Shown here in pieces: positions 43,971 through 53,165 of a stretch of 64,000 bases of DNA. The stretch's first letter is position 1; the number at the start of each line of letters is the position of its first letter. The stretch comes from Flavobacterium sp. CG_23.5 (GTDB taxonomy: Bacteria > Bacteroidota > Bacteroidia > Flavobacteriales > Flavobacteriaceae): the NCBI RefSeq assembly GCF_017875765.1, contig NZ_JAGGNA010000001.1, positions 2,569,001-2,633,000 on the forward strand. Direction: 5' to 3'. The position numbers and the translations under genes were made by a program. The notes beneath the pieces are model-generated. The model saw only the letters and a list, made by a program, of their open reading frames with translations. It did no database searches and was not told the origin of the DNA.

Positions 43971-44657
43971 ATGAAAAAAAGAAACACGAAGATTTTACTC
44001 GTTGATGATGAGCCGGATATTCTGGAAATTGTGGGGTACAATCTGGCTCAAGAAGGGTATCAAATTGTTACGGCGGCAAACGGAAAGGAAGCTGTCGCAA
44101 AAGCCAAAAAAGAATTGCCGGATCTTATCATAATGGATGTGATGATGCCGGAGATGGATGGAATGGAGGCGTGTGAAAACATTAGAAAAATACCGGAATT
44201 GAATAATGTAATCATTACTTTCTTGACGGCAAGAAGCGAAGACTATTCACAGGTGGCCGGTTTTGATGCTGGTGCAGACGATTATATTACAAAGCCCATT
44301 AAACCAAAATTACTAGTGAGTAAAGTGAAGGCTTTGTTGCGACGTTTAAAAGAACAAGAACAGAATAGCGAAACACTTAATGTAGGGGGAATCGAAATAA
44401 ATCGGGAAGAATATAAAATAGTAAAGGATAATGTAGAAATAGCATTGCCTCGAAAAGAGTTTGAGTTGTTTTACTTATTGGCTTCCAAACCAGGAAAAGT
44501 ATTCAAACGGGACGAAATTCTTGACAAAGTTTGGGGTAATGAAGTGGTTGTGGGCGGAAGAACAATAGACGTCCATATTAGAAAATTACGGGAAAAAATT
44601 GGAGAAGATTTTTTCAAAACTATTAAAGGAGTAGGGTATAAATTTGAAGTTTTATAG
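43971..44657 (+). CDS. PhoB-type response regulator
   Basis: 228 residues. The receiver domain has the acidic pair in LLVDDEPDILEIV, the phospho-acceptor Asp at 56 (IIMDVMMPEMDG), the Thr in TFLTARSEDYSQ and the Lys in DDYITKPIKP. The C-terminal OmpR/PhoB winged helix includes LPRKEFELFYLLASKPGKVF and VGGRTIDVHIRKLREKIG. The ATG at 43971 (MKKRNTKILLVDDE) is the natural start. It is followed by a PhoR-like kinase and sits in the phosphate cluster; it is the likely activator of pst, porin and receptor genes. Confidence 0.92.
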   Translation: MKKRNTKILLVDDEPDILEIVGYNLAQEGYQIVTAANGKEAVAKAKKELPDLIIMDVMMPEMDGMEACENIRKIPELNNVIITFLTARSEDYSQVAGFDAGADDYITKPIKPKLLVSKVKALLRRLKEQEQNSETLNVGGIEINREEYKIVKDNVEIALPRKEFELFYLLASKPGKVFKRDEILDKVWGNEVVVGGRTIDVHIRKLREKIGEDFFKTIKGVGYKFEVL

Positions 44658-44735
44658 AAATCAATTGAATTTTTATTATTGAAAATTTGCGCTATTTATC
44701 CCCTCTTTTTGTAAAATAAGCAATGCATAAATTAA

Positions 44736-45818
44736 ATGAAAATAAGTTTTAAGAAAACCTATAAGTTCGCTGTAAAATCAGCTTTGTACATTAGTCTTTT
44801 TGCCACTGGATTTGTCATGTTTTTAGTGACTATACTGTTCCATACTACGGTACATAATTTATGGTTATTTGGAGCAATTTTCATCTTTAGTATTTATGTT
44901 TTTTCATTCTTGGTCTTGCAATATAGAGTGGAACGATTCATTTACCGACGTGTAAAAAAAATCTACGATGAGGTTTCATTATTGGAATCCAGTAGTTTTA
45001 TCAACAAGCCCATAACCACAGATATGGAGACTTTGTCTAGGGAAGTGAAGAAATTTGCTACAGATAAAAAATTAGAAATCGAATTACTCCAAGTAAGAGA
45101 GGAATACAGAAGAGAATTTCTAGGCAATGTTTCGCATGAGTTAAAAACACCTTTGTTTACCGTGCAAGGGTATTTGTCTACACTTCTAGATGGAGCGATG
45201 GAGGATAAGACTATTCGAAAAAAATATTTAAAACGAGCCGAAAAAGGAGTCGAGAGATTAATCTACATCGTAGAAGATTTAGATATGATTACTAAACTCG
45301 AAGCAGGCGATTTGAATTTGGAAATTTCTCAATTTGATATTGTTGATCTGATTCAGAATGTTTTCGATTTATTAGAAATGAAGGCAGATAAAAAGAAAAT
45401 CACTCTTGCATTTGAGAATTATTATATCCAACCCATTTTTGTAACAGGAGACAAAGATAAAATACAGCAGGTTATCGAAAATTTGATTGTAAACTCCATA
45501 AAATACGGAAAGGAAGGCGGTATGACTGAAGTAGCCATTGTAAACCTAACGAATAAAAAAGTACTGGTTCGAATAACCGATAATGGTGAAGGAATTGAAA
45601 AACAAAATATTTCAAGGCTTTTTGAACGTTTTTATCGTGTAAATAAGAGTGGTTCACGCTCAGAAGGAGGTTCGGGATTGGGGCTTGCCATTGTAAAACA
45701 TATTATAGAAGCACATAAAGAAAAAATCTATGTGGAAAGTGAATTTGGAATCGGGTCTGAATTTTCATTTACAGTGGAGAAAGCCGGATTAAAAAAAATA
45801 GAAATCGATTTGAAATAA
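44736..45818 (+). CDS. PhoR-like sensor histidine kinase
   Basis: 360 residues. Two TM helices (about 14-36 and 42-62) with a very short periplasmic loop, so it does not look like a direct ligand sensor. The HisKA box has the phosphorylated His at 134 (FLGNVSHELKTPLFTVQGYL). The HATPase domain has the N box QQVIENLIVNSIKYG, then ITDNGEGIEKQNISRLFERF and GGSGLGLAIVKHIIEAH. No PAS or HAMP domain is obvious. As in PhoR, the signal probably comes from PstSCAB-PhoU. It follows the response regulator by 78 bp. Confidence 0.9.
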   Translation: MKISFKKTYKFAVKSALYISLFATGFVMFLVTILFHTTVHNLWLFGAIFIFSIYVFSFLVLQYRVERFIYRRVKKIYDEVSLLESSSFINKPITTDMETLSREVKKFATDKKLEIELLQVREEYRREFLGNVSHELKTPLFTVQGYLSTLLDGAMEDKTIRKKYLKRAEKGVERLIYIVEDLDMITKLEAGDLNLEISQFDIVDLIQNVFDLLEMKADKKKITLAFENYYIQPIFVTGDKDKIQQVIENLIVNSIKYGKEGGMTEVAIVNLTNKKVLVRITDNGEGIEKQNISRLFERFYRVNKSGSRSEGGSGLGLAIVKHIIEAHKEKIYVESEFGIGSEFSFTVEKAGLKKIEIDLK

Positions 45819-45945
45819 ATTCATGTTAAAATACTTTAAATCAACAACATAAAAAATCATCATAGCTGAATTATTGCGACAAATCTTATAATTTAACAAT
45901 AGAAACCTTAACGAAACGATAATTTATCACCACCATAATAATTTG

Positions 45946-45979
45946 TTAACATTGGCATAACATTACTGCCCCACCTTTG
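45946..45979 (+). promoter_or_regulatory. Candidate PhoB-dependent promoter of the porin/pst genes
   Basis: TAACATT-ggca-TAACATT (45947-45953 and 45958-45964) is an exact 7-bp direct repeat with 4-bp spacing, the architecture of PhoB boxes. It occupies the -33 region of CACCTTTG (45972-45979), which differs from TAnnTTTG in one base. No TTTG -33 element is present, as expected for an activator-dependent promoter. A weaker pair, TTAACGA-N4-ATAATTT, begins near 45908. Confidence 0.5.
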
Positions 45980-46004
45980 CAAAAAAATTAATCATATAAC
46001 AACG

Positions 46005-47360
46005 ATGAAAAAAATTTTATTTGCAGTGTTGGTTATGACCTCAGTGTTCTCTAATGCGCAAGATGTCAAGAGTGATACTATTAAAGCGGTAAGTGTCGAT
46101 TCTTTACAAACTACCACTGTTGATTCAGTCAAAACAGCAACTATCGAATCTTTGAAAGAATCTCTTGATGAGCATTCTATGAAATTTTCAGGTTTGGAAG
46201 AAAGACTGGCGACGATGGATGGTGATTTGGCTAAACTGACCAAAATTAAATTTTCCGGATATTTACAAGCACAATATGAAATGTACAATTTTCAAGACAA
46301 TATTGGACCAGGACCATCCACAACGGCTGTGCCAATAAAAAACACATTTTTTATCAGAAGAGCACGTGTAAAATTGACTTATGAACCTATTACTGGCGCG
46401 GTATTTGTCATTCAGCCGGACTATGCTTTTGATAAAGTTACTTTAAGAGATGCTTATGTTCAGGTAAATGATCGATGGATACAAACATTTAAATTATTTT
46501 TAGGGCAATTCAACAGAACGAGTTATGAAGTAGAGTTTTCTTCACGTTCAAGAGAATTGTTAGAAAGAAGTAGAATGTCTGGAATCTTATATCCGCAAGA
46601 GAGAGACTTGGGAGCAAAAATTGAAATGGATTTACAAACTAAATATGAAATTCCATTCAAATTTCAGTTAGCTGTTTTTAACGGTAATTATGGGGAAGGT
46701 TCTTTGACAAATAATCTTAGAGATGTCGATAATAAGAAAGACGTCATGATGAGAGGTGTTTATTCTTTCACATTCCCGTCTCAAGGATTGGGTATTGATA
46801 TTGGAGCCCATACGTATTTAGGGAATACGGCTGTTTTACAAGCTGGAACTTTTAGCGATGTAAATAATAATAATTTCACTGCTAAAGTAGGAGACAGTTT
46901 TCAAAAAAGATGGTTTGGTGGAGAGATGAGAGTCTACTATGATTTTCTTGGAGGAATGTCTCTTAAAGGAGAATACATTTCTGGACAAATCTCGGGAGAA
47001 AAATCAACCACATTATTGCCAGTTGCAAATAGTAATCCTAGTTTTAATTTTAATGGTATCAGAGATTTTACAGGATACTATGCGACTTTGGTTAAAAACA
47101 TTGGAAAAAGCAATCAGCTTGCAGTTCGATATGATAGTTGGGATCCCAACAGACATTTAGCTGGAAATGCAGTGACTATTAAAGAAGATTTAAAGTACGA
47201 TAACTGGTCATTTTCTTGGCAATATTTTTACGATGATAATGTAAAAATTGTAGCAGGATATAGTTTGCCAATTAATGAAAAAAGTACCACAGTTGGTGGC
47301 GATTACATAAAAGATAAATTAGATAACACGTTTACAATTAGAATTCAAGCTGGATTTTAA
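46005..47360 (+). CDS. Phosphate-selective porin O/P-like protein
   Basis: 451 residues. A signal peptide (MKKILFAVLVMTSVFSNAQ) is followed by a Ser/Thr/Val-rich stretch and a short coiled coil (KESLDEHSMKFSGLEERLA, about 50-75). A 16-strand-type barrel then begins KIKFSGYLQAQYEM and includes FFIRRARVKLTYEPITG and FRAR-like turns, ending in Phe (FTIRIQAGF). The OprO/OprP family forms anion channels for phosphate or polyphosphate under starvation. It precedes pstS by 39 bp and probably leads the operon. Confidence 0.88.
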   Translation: MKKILFAVLVMTSVFSNAQDVKSDTIKAVSVDSLQTTTVDSVKTATIESLKESLDEHSMKFSGLEERLATMDGDLAKLTKIKFSGYLQAQYEMYNFQDNIGPGPSTTAVPIKNTFFIRRARVKLTYEPITGAVFVIQPDYAFDKVTLRDAYVQVNDRWIQTFKLFLGQFNRTSYEVEFSSRSRELLERSRMSGILYPQERDLGAKIEMDLQTKYEIPFKFQLAVFNGNYGEGSLTNNLRDVDNKKDVMMRGVYSFTFPSQGLGIDIGAHTYLGNTAVLQAGTFSDVNNNNFTAKVGDSFQKRWFGGEMRVYYDFLGGMSLKGEYISGQISGEKSTTLLPVANSNPSFNFNGIRDFTGYYATLVKNIGKSNQLAVRYDSWDPNRHLAGNAVTIKEDLKYDNWSFSWQYFYDDNVKIVAGYSLPINEKSTTVGGDYIKDKLDNTFTIRIQAGF

Positions 47361-47399
47361 TCCTAAAAAATTAGATTTAATACAATAAAAAAAAATAAA

Positions 47400-48233
47400 A
47401 TGAAAACAACAAAAATTAAATTAGCAGCTATACTATTGGTTGTTATGGCAGTAGGAGTTTCTTTTACCGCATTGAATAAAATTACAGTAAAAGGTTCTGA
47501 CACTATGGTTATTTTGTCACAAAAATGGGCTGAGGTTTATATGCAAAAACATCCAGGTGCTTCAATTCAAGTAACTGGTGGTGGTTCTGGAGTAGGTCTT
47601 GCAGCTTTAATAAATGGATCAACTGATATTGCAAATTCAAGTCGTCCAATTAAAGCTACTGAAGTTGAAAAATTAAAAGCAAGATACAGTACATTAGGTG
47701 TTGAGATTCCTTGTGCAAAAGACGGATTGTCTGTTTATTTAAACAAAGCAAATGGAGTTTCTGAATTAACGATTAAACAAATCGGGTTAATTTTTGCAGG
47801 AAAAATTACAAATTGGAAACAAGTAGGTGGTGTCGATGCAAATATTAGATTATACGGTAGAGAAAGCAGTTCAGGTACTTTTGCTTTTTTCAAAGATAAT
47901 GTAGTAAAAACAGATTATTCTCCAAGTTGTCAAACATTGCCGGGAACTGCAGCAATTGTAAATGCCGTTAAGAAAGATAAATTAGGAATTGGTTACGGTG
48001 GTGCTGCTTATGCTGAAGGTGTAAAAGACTGTAAAGTAAAAAAAGACGATAAAAGTCCTGGTGTTTATCCAACAGCAGAAACGATTAAAAATAAAACATA
48101 TCCAATTTCTAGATACTTATACATGTATTTAAAATCAAGACCAACAGGGGAAACAAAAGCTTTTGTTGATTGGATTTTAAGTGCGGAGGGTCAAAAACTA
48201 GTTGTTGAAACAGGGTATTTCCCAGTAAAATAA
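47400..48233 (+). CDS. pstS: Phosphate-binding protein PstS (soluble copy)
   Basis: 277 residues. A cleavable signal peptide (MKTTKIKLAAILLVVMAVG) without a lipobox cysteine makes it a free periplasmic protein. Phosphate-binding text: KITVKGSDTMVILSQKWAE, VTGGGSGVGLAALINGSTDI, LYGRESSSGTFAFFKDNVV, then PGTAAIVNAVKKDKLGIGYG. It delivers phosphate to PstCA. It is a close paralogue of the next gene. A stem-loop follows. Confidence 0.95.
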   Translation: MKTTKIKLAAILLVVMAVGVSFTALNKITVKGSDTMVILSQKWAEVYMQKHPGASIQVTGGGSGVGLAALINGSTDIANSSRPIKATEVEKLKARYSTLGVEIPCAKDGLSVYLNKANGVSELTIKQIGLIFAGKITNWKQVGGVDANIRLYGRESSSGTFAFFKDNVVKTDYSPSCQTLPGTAAIVNAVKKDKLGIGYGGAAYAEGVKDCKVKKDDKSPGVYPTAETIKNKTYPISRYLYMYLKSRPTGETKAFVDWILSAEGQKLVVETGYFPVK

Positions 48234-48249
48234 TTTAGAATTTTTTCTT

Positions 48250-48286
48250 ATTATCCTTCCCTAGTATTTTTCTGGAGAAGGATAAT
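48250..48286 (+). ncRNA. Stem-loop between the two pstS genes
   Basis: 10-bp perfect stem ATTATCCTTC / GAAGGATAAT (48250-48259, 48277-48286) with a 17-base loop. It has no strong T run after it, so it may protect the upstream mRNA from 3' decay and raise the yield of the first PstS rather than end transcription. Confidence 0.5.
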
Positions 48287-48329
48287 TTGCATTAAAAACA
48301 AATATAAATTGCCATTTAATTTAATAGTC

Positions 48330-49166
48330 ATGAAAACAAATAGTTTAAAATTAGCAGCAGCCGTCTTATTAATTGTTTTAACCATAGGTTGCAAATCGGA
48401 TGAAACTAAAAAGATAACAGTAAAAGGATCAGACACCATGGTGATTTTATCACAAAAATGGGCTGAGGCATTTATGAAAACAAATCCAAAAACTATAATT
48501 CAGGTAACGGGAGGCGGTTCCGGTGTAGGAATTGCAGCGTTGCTAAATGGTTCAACAGATATTGCTAATGCAAGTCGTCCTATGAAACCATCTGAAATAG
48601 ATAAGTTAAAGGAGAAATATAAAGTTAGCGGTGTTGAAGTACCTTGTGCGAAAGATGGTTTGTCTATTTTTCTAAATAAAGAAAATCCAGTTTCGGAACT
48701 TACTATTGAGCAATTGGGAAATATTTTTTCTGGTAAAATTACAAATTGGAAAGAAGTAGGTGGCGAAGATCAAACTATCAGATTGTATGGTAGAGAAAGT
48801 AGTTCAGGTACTTTTGATTTTTTCAAAGAACATGTTGTAAAAACAGACTTTTCACCTAAATGTCAAACCTTGCCAGGAACTGCTGCAATTGTTAATGCAG
48901 TTAAGAAAGACAAATACGGAATTGGTTATGGTGGTGCAGCTTATGCTGAAGGAGTAAAAGATTGTAAAGTAAAACAAGATACTGCAAGTGAAGGAGTTAT
49001 GCCGACAGCCGCAACTATAAAAGATAAAACGTATCCAATTTCAAGATTTTTATATATGTATCTAAAATCAGCTCCAACAGGTGAAACTAAAGCTTTTGTA
49101 GATTGGATTTTGAGCCCTGCAGGTCAAAAAATGGTTGAAGAAGTGGGCTATTATCCTTTAAATTAA
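48330..49166 (+). CDS. pstS: Phosphate-binding protein PstS (lipoprotein copy)
   Basis: 278 residues from the ATG at 48330. The signal peptide ends in a lipobox (LIVLTIGC, Cys 20), so unlike its neighbour this PstS is lipid-anchored. The rest aligns with the first PstS almost without gaps (KITVKGSDTMVILSQKWAE, VTGGGSGVGIAALLNGSTDI, LYGRESSSGTFDFFKEHVV). A TTG start at 48309 would spoil the signal peptide. Two adjacent paralogues with different anchoring suggest one captures and one hands over phosphate. Confidence 0.95.
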   Translation: MKTNSLKLAAAVLLIVLTIGCKSDETKKITVKGSDTMVILSQKWAEAFMKTNPKTIIQVTGGGSGVGIAALLNGSTDIANASRPMKPSEIDKLKEKYKVSGVEVPCAKDGLSIFLNKENPVSELTIEQLGNIFSGKITNWKEVGGEDQTIRLYGRESSSGTFDFFKEHVVKTDFSPKCQTLPGTAAIVNAVKKDKYGIGYGGAAYAEGVKDCKVKQDTASEGVMPTAATIKDKTYPISRFLYMYLKSAPTGETKAFVDWILSPAGQKMVEEVGYYPLN

Positions 49167-49247
49167 TACTACTTTTGTATCACTTACTATTTTAAAAATG
49201 TGTGATATTTTTGTTTTAAATAAATAATGAATTTTTAAAAAAAATAG

Positions 49248-50510
49248 ATGGATTCCCAATTTCCAAATAAACAAAATTTCACAAAAGAAAGCCTAAAAAA
49301 ACAATTTAGACTTTCTGAATTTCTTGCAGAAAAAATTATTTCATCAGTTGCTTTCTTATCGATAGCCATCATTATTCTTATTTTTGTTTTTGTTTTTAAA
49401 GAGTCGCTGCCTATTTTTAATTTTGGTAAAGACACAAAAGCAAAAACGGAACAAGTCAATACGTCTTCTTCTGAATCAAAGCCTGAATCTTATGGAGCGG
49501 CGCCTGCCGATGATTTAAAACCAGAAACATATGGTTCAGAGCCAGTAACTCAGGAAGATTTGAAACCCGAGACCTACGGTTCAGAACCCGTAACTCAAGA
49601 GGATTTAAAGCCAGAAACCTACGGTTCTGAACCCGTAACGCAGGAAGATTTAAAACCAGAAACCTATGGTGATGTGAAAGCAGAGCCGGCAGTTTCAAGC
49701 AGCACAGAAGAAAAAACTGAAGTTGCAGCAGAAAACAATGAAGGTTCAGATAAAACTTGGAGTACTTTTTTAACTACAGAATGGGTACCCGTTTCGGAAC
49801 ATCCTAGATTTGGTTTAATTTCTTTATTGATTGGTACTTTGAAAGTGACTATAATCTCTATGCTTATTGCTGGTCCTATAGCAGTTTTAGCAGCGTTATA
49901 CACGTCTTGTTTTGCTTCACCAAGGGCTAAAGAAATTATCAAACCAATTATTGAAATGCTTGCTGCGTTTCCATCAGTTGTTATTGGGTTTTTTGCATTA
50001 ATGGTAATGGCTACATTTTTTCAAGATATATTTGGATATGAATCTAGATTAAATGCTTTTATTGGTGGTGTCGCAATGGCATTAGCAGCGATTCCTATTA
50101 TTTATACTATTTCTGAGGATGCGCTGTCTTCTATACCAAAAACATTTACCGAAGCAAGTTTAGCATTGGGAGCCAGTAAATGGCAAACTGCTTTTTTTGT
50201 TATTTTGCCAGCCGCTACACCAGGAATATTTGCAGCTTTACTTTTAGGAATTGGTCGAGTTTTTGGAGAAACAATGATTGTACTTATGGCTACTGGAAAT
50301 GCAGCGCTATCATCACTAAACCCATTTGAAAGTGTACGAACATTTGCAGCTACAATCGGTTCAGAAATGGCCGAAACTGTTTTTGGAGAAACTCATTATA
50401 GCGTTTTATTCTTCATAGGGTCATTGCTTTTCATTTTTTCATTTGCATTAAATGCCGTTGCAGAATTTTATGTAAAAGGTAAATTAATCAAAAAATTTCA
50501 AGGTAAATAA
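49248..50510 (+). CDS. pstC: Phosphate ABC transporter permease PstC with inserted tandem repeats
   Basis: 420 residues, about 100 more than usual. TM1 (about 35-60) is followed by an expected periplasmic loop that has grown to about 115 residues and contains 15-residue repeats. TMs 2-6 then form the permease domain, with the EAA-like loop TFTEASLALGASKWQTAFFV and the GIGRVFGETMIVLMATGN segment. Forms the channel with PstA. The inserted section is acidic (Glu/Asp/Pro/Thr-rich) and probably disordered. Confidence 0.94.
   Translation: MDSQFPNKQNFTKESLKKQFRLSEFLAEKIISSVAFLSIAIIILIFVFVFKESLPIFNFGKDTKAKTEQVNTSSSESKPESYGAAPADDLKPETYGSEPVTQEDLKPETYGSEPVTQEDLKPETYGSEPVTQEDLKPETYGDVKAEPAVSSSTEEKTEVAAENNEGSDKTWSTFLTTEWVPVSEHPRFGLISLLIGTLKVTIISMLIAGPIAVLAALYTSCFASPRAKEIIKPIIEMLAAFPSVVIGFFALMVMATFFQDIFGYESRLNAFIGGVAMALAAIPIIYTISEDALSSIPKTFTEASLALGASKWQTAFFVILPAATPGIFAALLLGIGRVFGETMIVLMATGNAALSSLNPFESVRTFAATIGSEMAETVFGETHYSVLFFIGSLLFIFSFALNAVAEFYVKGKLIKKFQGK
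49512..49670 (+). repeat. 45-bp tandem repeat in pstC
   Basis: Three 45-bp units starting at 49512, 49557 and 49602, plus a 24-bp partial unit to 49670. They encode DLKPETYGSEPVTQE three times and DLKPETYG. The bases differ at several third positions, so the repeats are not freshly duplicated. A degenerate copy (ESKPESYGAAPAD) precedes them. Confidence 0.95.
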
Positions 50511-50513
50511 ATC

Positions 50514-51458
50514 ATGAATACAAGTAGTAACGAAACAGAAAGCCACTTTTTTTCAAGTAAAAATAAAGGCGCGGATGTAAAAGGAAAATTTATTATTGGG
50601 ATTACGCAATTAGCGGTTCTTTTAATTATAACCGTACTTTTTATTATTATAGGAATTATTGTATATGAAGGGCGTGAAAAATTTTCATGGGAATTTATAA
50701 GTTCATTCCCTACAAACGGAATGACCGAAGGAGGAATATTTCCAGCTTTAATAGGTACTTTTATTTTAGTTATCGTAATGTCAATTGCCGCAGTTCCTTT
50801 TGGGACAATTACAGCGATTTACTTAACGGAATATGCCAAAGAAAACTCAAAATTCGCAGCAGCAGTCCGTTTCTCTATTCGAACTTTGGCCGTTGTACCT
50901 TCTATTATTTTTGGTCTTTTTGGTCTTGGTTTTTTTATCCAATTTGTTGGTGGAGGAATAGATAAAACTTTTAACGGTGGTCAGTTGCATTGGGGACAAC
51001 CAAACATTCTTTGGGCGAGTCTTACCATGGCTTTGTTAACGTTGCCGGTTATTATTGTTTCTGTTGAGGAAGCTTTGAAAACGATTCCTCGTGAATTACG
51101 AGAGGCAAGTTTGGCCTTAGGCGCTACAAAATGGCAAACCATTAAAAATGTTGTTCTTCCTGGGTCTATTTCTGGAATTATGACGGGAACAATTTTGGCG
51201 GTTAGTAGAGGCGCGGGAGAAGTAGCTCCTATTTTATTTACAGGAGCCGCCTATTATTTAGCGACTTTACCAGCTTCTTTGAGTGATCAATTTATGAACT
51301 TAGGATACCACATTTATATCATGTCCACCCAATCTTCTGATGTTGAAAAAACAATGCCTATTCAATTTGCTACGACATTAGTATTGTTATTGCTTACATT
51401 ATCATTAAACTTAGTTGCTGTACTTATTAGATCCAGAATTAGACGAAGAGCTAAATAA
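50514..51458 (+). CDS. pstA: Phosphate ABC transporter permease PstA
   Basis: 314 residues, six TM helices. The EAA loop is EALKTIPRELREASLALGATKWQTI, and LPGSISGIMTGTILAVSRGAGEVAP follows. Three bp after pstC, so cotranscribed. Normal length. Confidence 0.95.
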   Translation: MNTSSNETESHFFSSKNKGADVKGKFIIGITQLAVLLIITVLFIIIGIIVYEGREKFSWEFISSFPTNGMTEGGIFPALIGTFILVIVMSIAAVPFGTITAIYLTEYAKENSKFAAAVRFSIRTLAVVPSIIFGLFGLGFFIQFVGGGIDKTFNGGQLHWGQPNILWASLTMALLTLPVIIVSVEEALKTIPRELREASLALGATKWQTIKNVVLPGSISGIMTGTILAVSRGAGEVAPILFTGAAYYLATLPASLSDQFMNLGYHIYIMSTQSSDVEKTMPIQFATTLVLLLLTLSLNLVAVLIRSRIRRRAK

Positions 51459-51504
51459 TTAAAGCGGACTAATAAATTACATTTTAGATATAACATAATT
51501 ACAT

Positions 51505-52263
51505 ATGAAAGATATAAAAATACAAGTAAATGATTTATCATTATACTATGGAGAAAAAAAGGCATTAAAAGAAATAACAATGCAAATCCCTGCTAATAAA
51601 GTTACGGCTTTAATTGGACCTTCAGGATGCGGTAAATCTACTTTTTTAAGATGTATCAATAGAATGAATGATCTAATTCCTGATGTGAAAATTACAGGAA
51701 GTATGCTCGTGGAAGGTGTTGATATTTATAATAAGGATGTCGATGTTGTTAATATTAGAAAGAAAATTGGAATGGTTTTCCAAAAGTCAAATCCATTTCC
51801 AAAATCTATTTTTGAGAATATTGCTTACGGTCCAAAAATAAACGGAATAAAAGATAAAGCTCAATTGAGCGAAATCGTAGAGACTTCTTTGCGTCAAGCT
51901 GCAATTTGGGAAGAAGTAAAAGATAGATTACATGATTCCGCGTTAGGTCTTTCAGGAGGTCAACAACAACGTTTGTGTATTGCAAGAACGTTAGCTGTAA
52001 GCCCGGATATTATTCTAATGGATGAACCTGCAAGTGCCTTGGATCCAATATCTACTTCCAAAATAGAGGAATTAGTACATGAATTAAAAGAGCAATATAC
52101 TATAATTATTGTTACACACAACATGCAACAAGCTGCTAGAACCAGTGATTACACAGCGTTCTTTTATTTGGGTGAGTTAATAGAAATGGGTAAAACTAAT
52201 GCTATATTTACGAAACCAGAGAAAAAACAGACCGAAGATTATATCACAGGTAGATTTGGATAA
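51505..52263 (+). CDS. pstB: Phosphate ABC transporter ATP-binding protein PstB
   Basis: 252 residues. Walker A is GPSGCGKST (38-46), the ABC signature is [13 protein letters not shown], and Walker B is [12 protein letters not shown]; the switch histidine is in [13 protein letters not shown]. It powers PstCA. Length and text are canonical. Confidence 0.97.
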   Translation: MKDIKIQVNDLSLYYGEKKALKEITMQIPANKVTALIGPSGCGKSTFLRCINRMNDLIPDVKITGSMLVEGVDIYNKDVDVVNIRKKIGMVFQKSNPFPKSIFENIAYGPKINGIKDKAQLSEIVETSLRQAAIWEEVKDRLHDSALGLSGGQQQRLCIARTLAVSPDIILMDEPASALDPISTSKIEELVHELKEQYTIIIVTHNMQQAARTSDYTAFFYLGELIEMGKTNAIFTKPEKKQTEDYITGRFG

Positions 52264-52347
52264 AAATTATAATTGGAAACAAGCGTTTTTAAGTCTTGTT
52301 TAATATTGTGAATTTTGTAAACTTTGTAAATCTTTAATTAAAAAAAA

Positions 52348-53025
52348 ATGGCGTCACACTTTCAAATAGAATTAGAAAAATTAAAAAATGTTATCCAAAA
52401 GATTGGACTTTTGGCAGAAAATCAAGTTGGTGAATCGGTAAGAGCATTGCTTTCTGAACCGGTTTCTGAGGGTAAAGAAGTTAAAAAAATAGAAAATAAA
52501 ATTGATAAATTAGATGTAAAAATCGATGAAATTTGTCAAAGTATTTTTGCGTTGCAACAACCTGTTGCTTCAGATTTGAGGTTTATCATGTCGGCAATGC
52601 AAATTAGTAATGAAATTGAGCGAATTGGTGATTTGGCGATTAGCATTATCAAAAAATCAAAAAACATCAAAGACAAACACGACCTGATTGTCAAATTTAA
52701 TATTGCTGATCTTGCAAGAAAAGTAGAGATTGTTACCATAAAAGCTAATGAGTGCTTCTTGACTCGTGGTGAAAATACTATTGGGGAAATTTTTATTTTA
52801 AACAATACTATAAAAAATGAAACAGAAGATACGATTCATGATATCATAAATGAAATGAAGTCTAATTCTAAAACAGTTGTTTCAGGAACTAATCTTGTCA
52901 TTGTTTTGAAGCATTTAGAACGTATATCTGAGCATTGTACAAATATCGCCGAATATGTTTATTTTATGATAAACGCTAAAATAATAAAACACGAAAAATT
53001 TGACGGTAAGAAATCTGATAATTAA
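52348..53025 (+). CDS. phoU: Phosphate transport regulator PhoU
   Basis: 225 residues, two three-helix-bundle repeats. The PhoU metal-cluster motifs appear as MQISNEIERIGDLAISIIKK in the first half and VLKHLERISEHCTNIAEYVYF in the second. PhoU links the transporter to the kinase and turns off the regulon when phosphate is plentiful. Last gene of the pst operon; a terminator follows. Confidence 0.96.
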   Translation: MASHFQIELEKLKNVIQKIGLLAENQVGESVRALLSEPVSEGKEVKKIENKIDKLDVKIDEICQSIFALQQPVASDLRFIMSAMQISNEIERIGDLAISIIKKSKNIKDKHDLIVKFNIADLARKVEIVTIKANECFLTRGENTIGEIFILNNTIKNETEDTIHDIINEMKSNSKTVVSGTNLVIVLKHLERISEHCTNIAEYVYFMINAKIIKHEKFDGKKSDN

Positions 53026-53067
53026 TTTATGCCAGATTACTTATAATTGAAATTATTTAGATAAAAA

Positions 53068-53110
53068 AAACACACTAGTAGTGTACTTTGGAAGTACTAT
53101 TAGTGTGTTT
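53068..53110 (+). terminator. Terminator after phoU
   Basis: Outer stem AAACACACTA / TAGTGTGTTT (53068-53077 and 53101-53110), inner stem GTACTT / AAGTAC, followed by T6. Confidence 0.8.
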
Positions 53111-53165
53111 TTTGCTTATAAATTAATCTGAATAGAAGAGTTTGAGTAGCTGAATTGAAACAGCA

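Noticed and set aside
49512..49670. Regular repeats that might be a CRISPR array
   Set aside because: The units are contiguous 45-bp coding repeats in frame with pstC, with no spacers.
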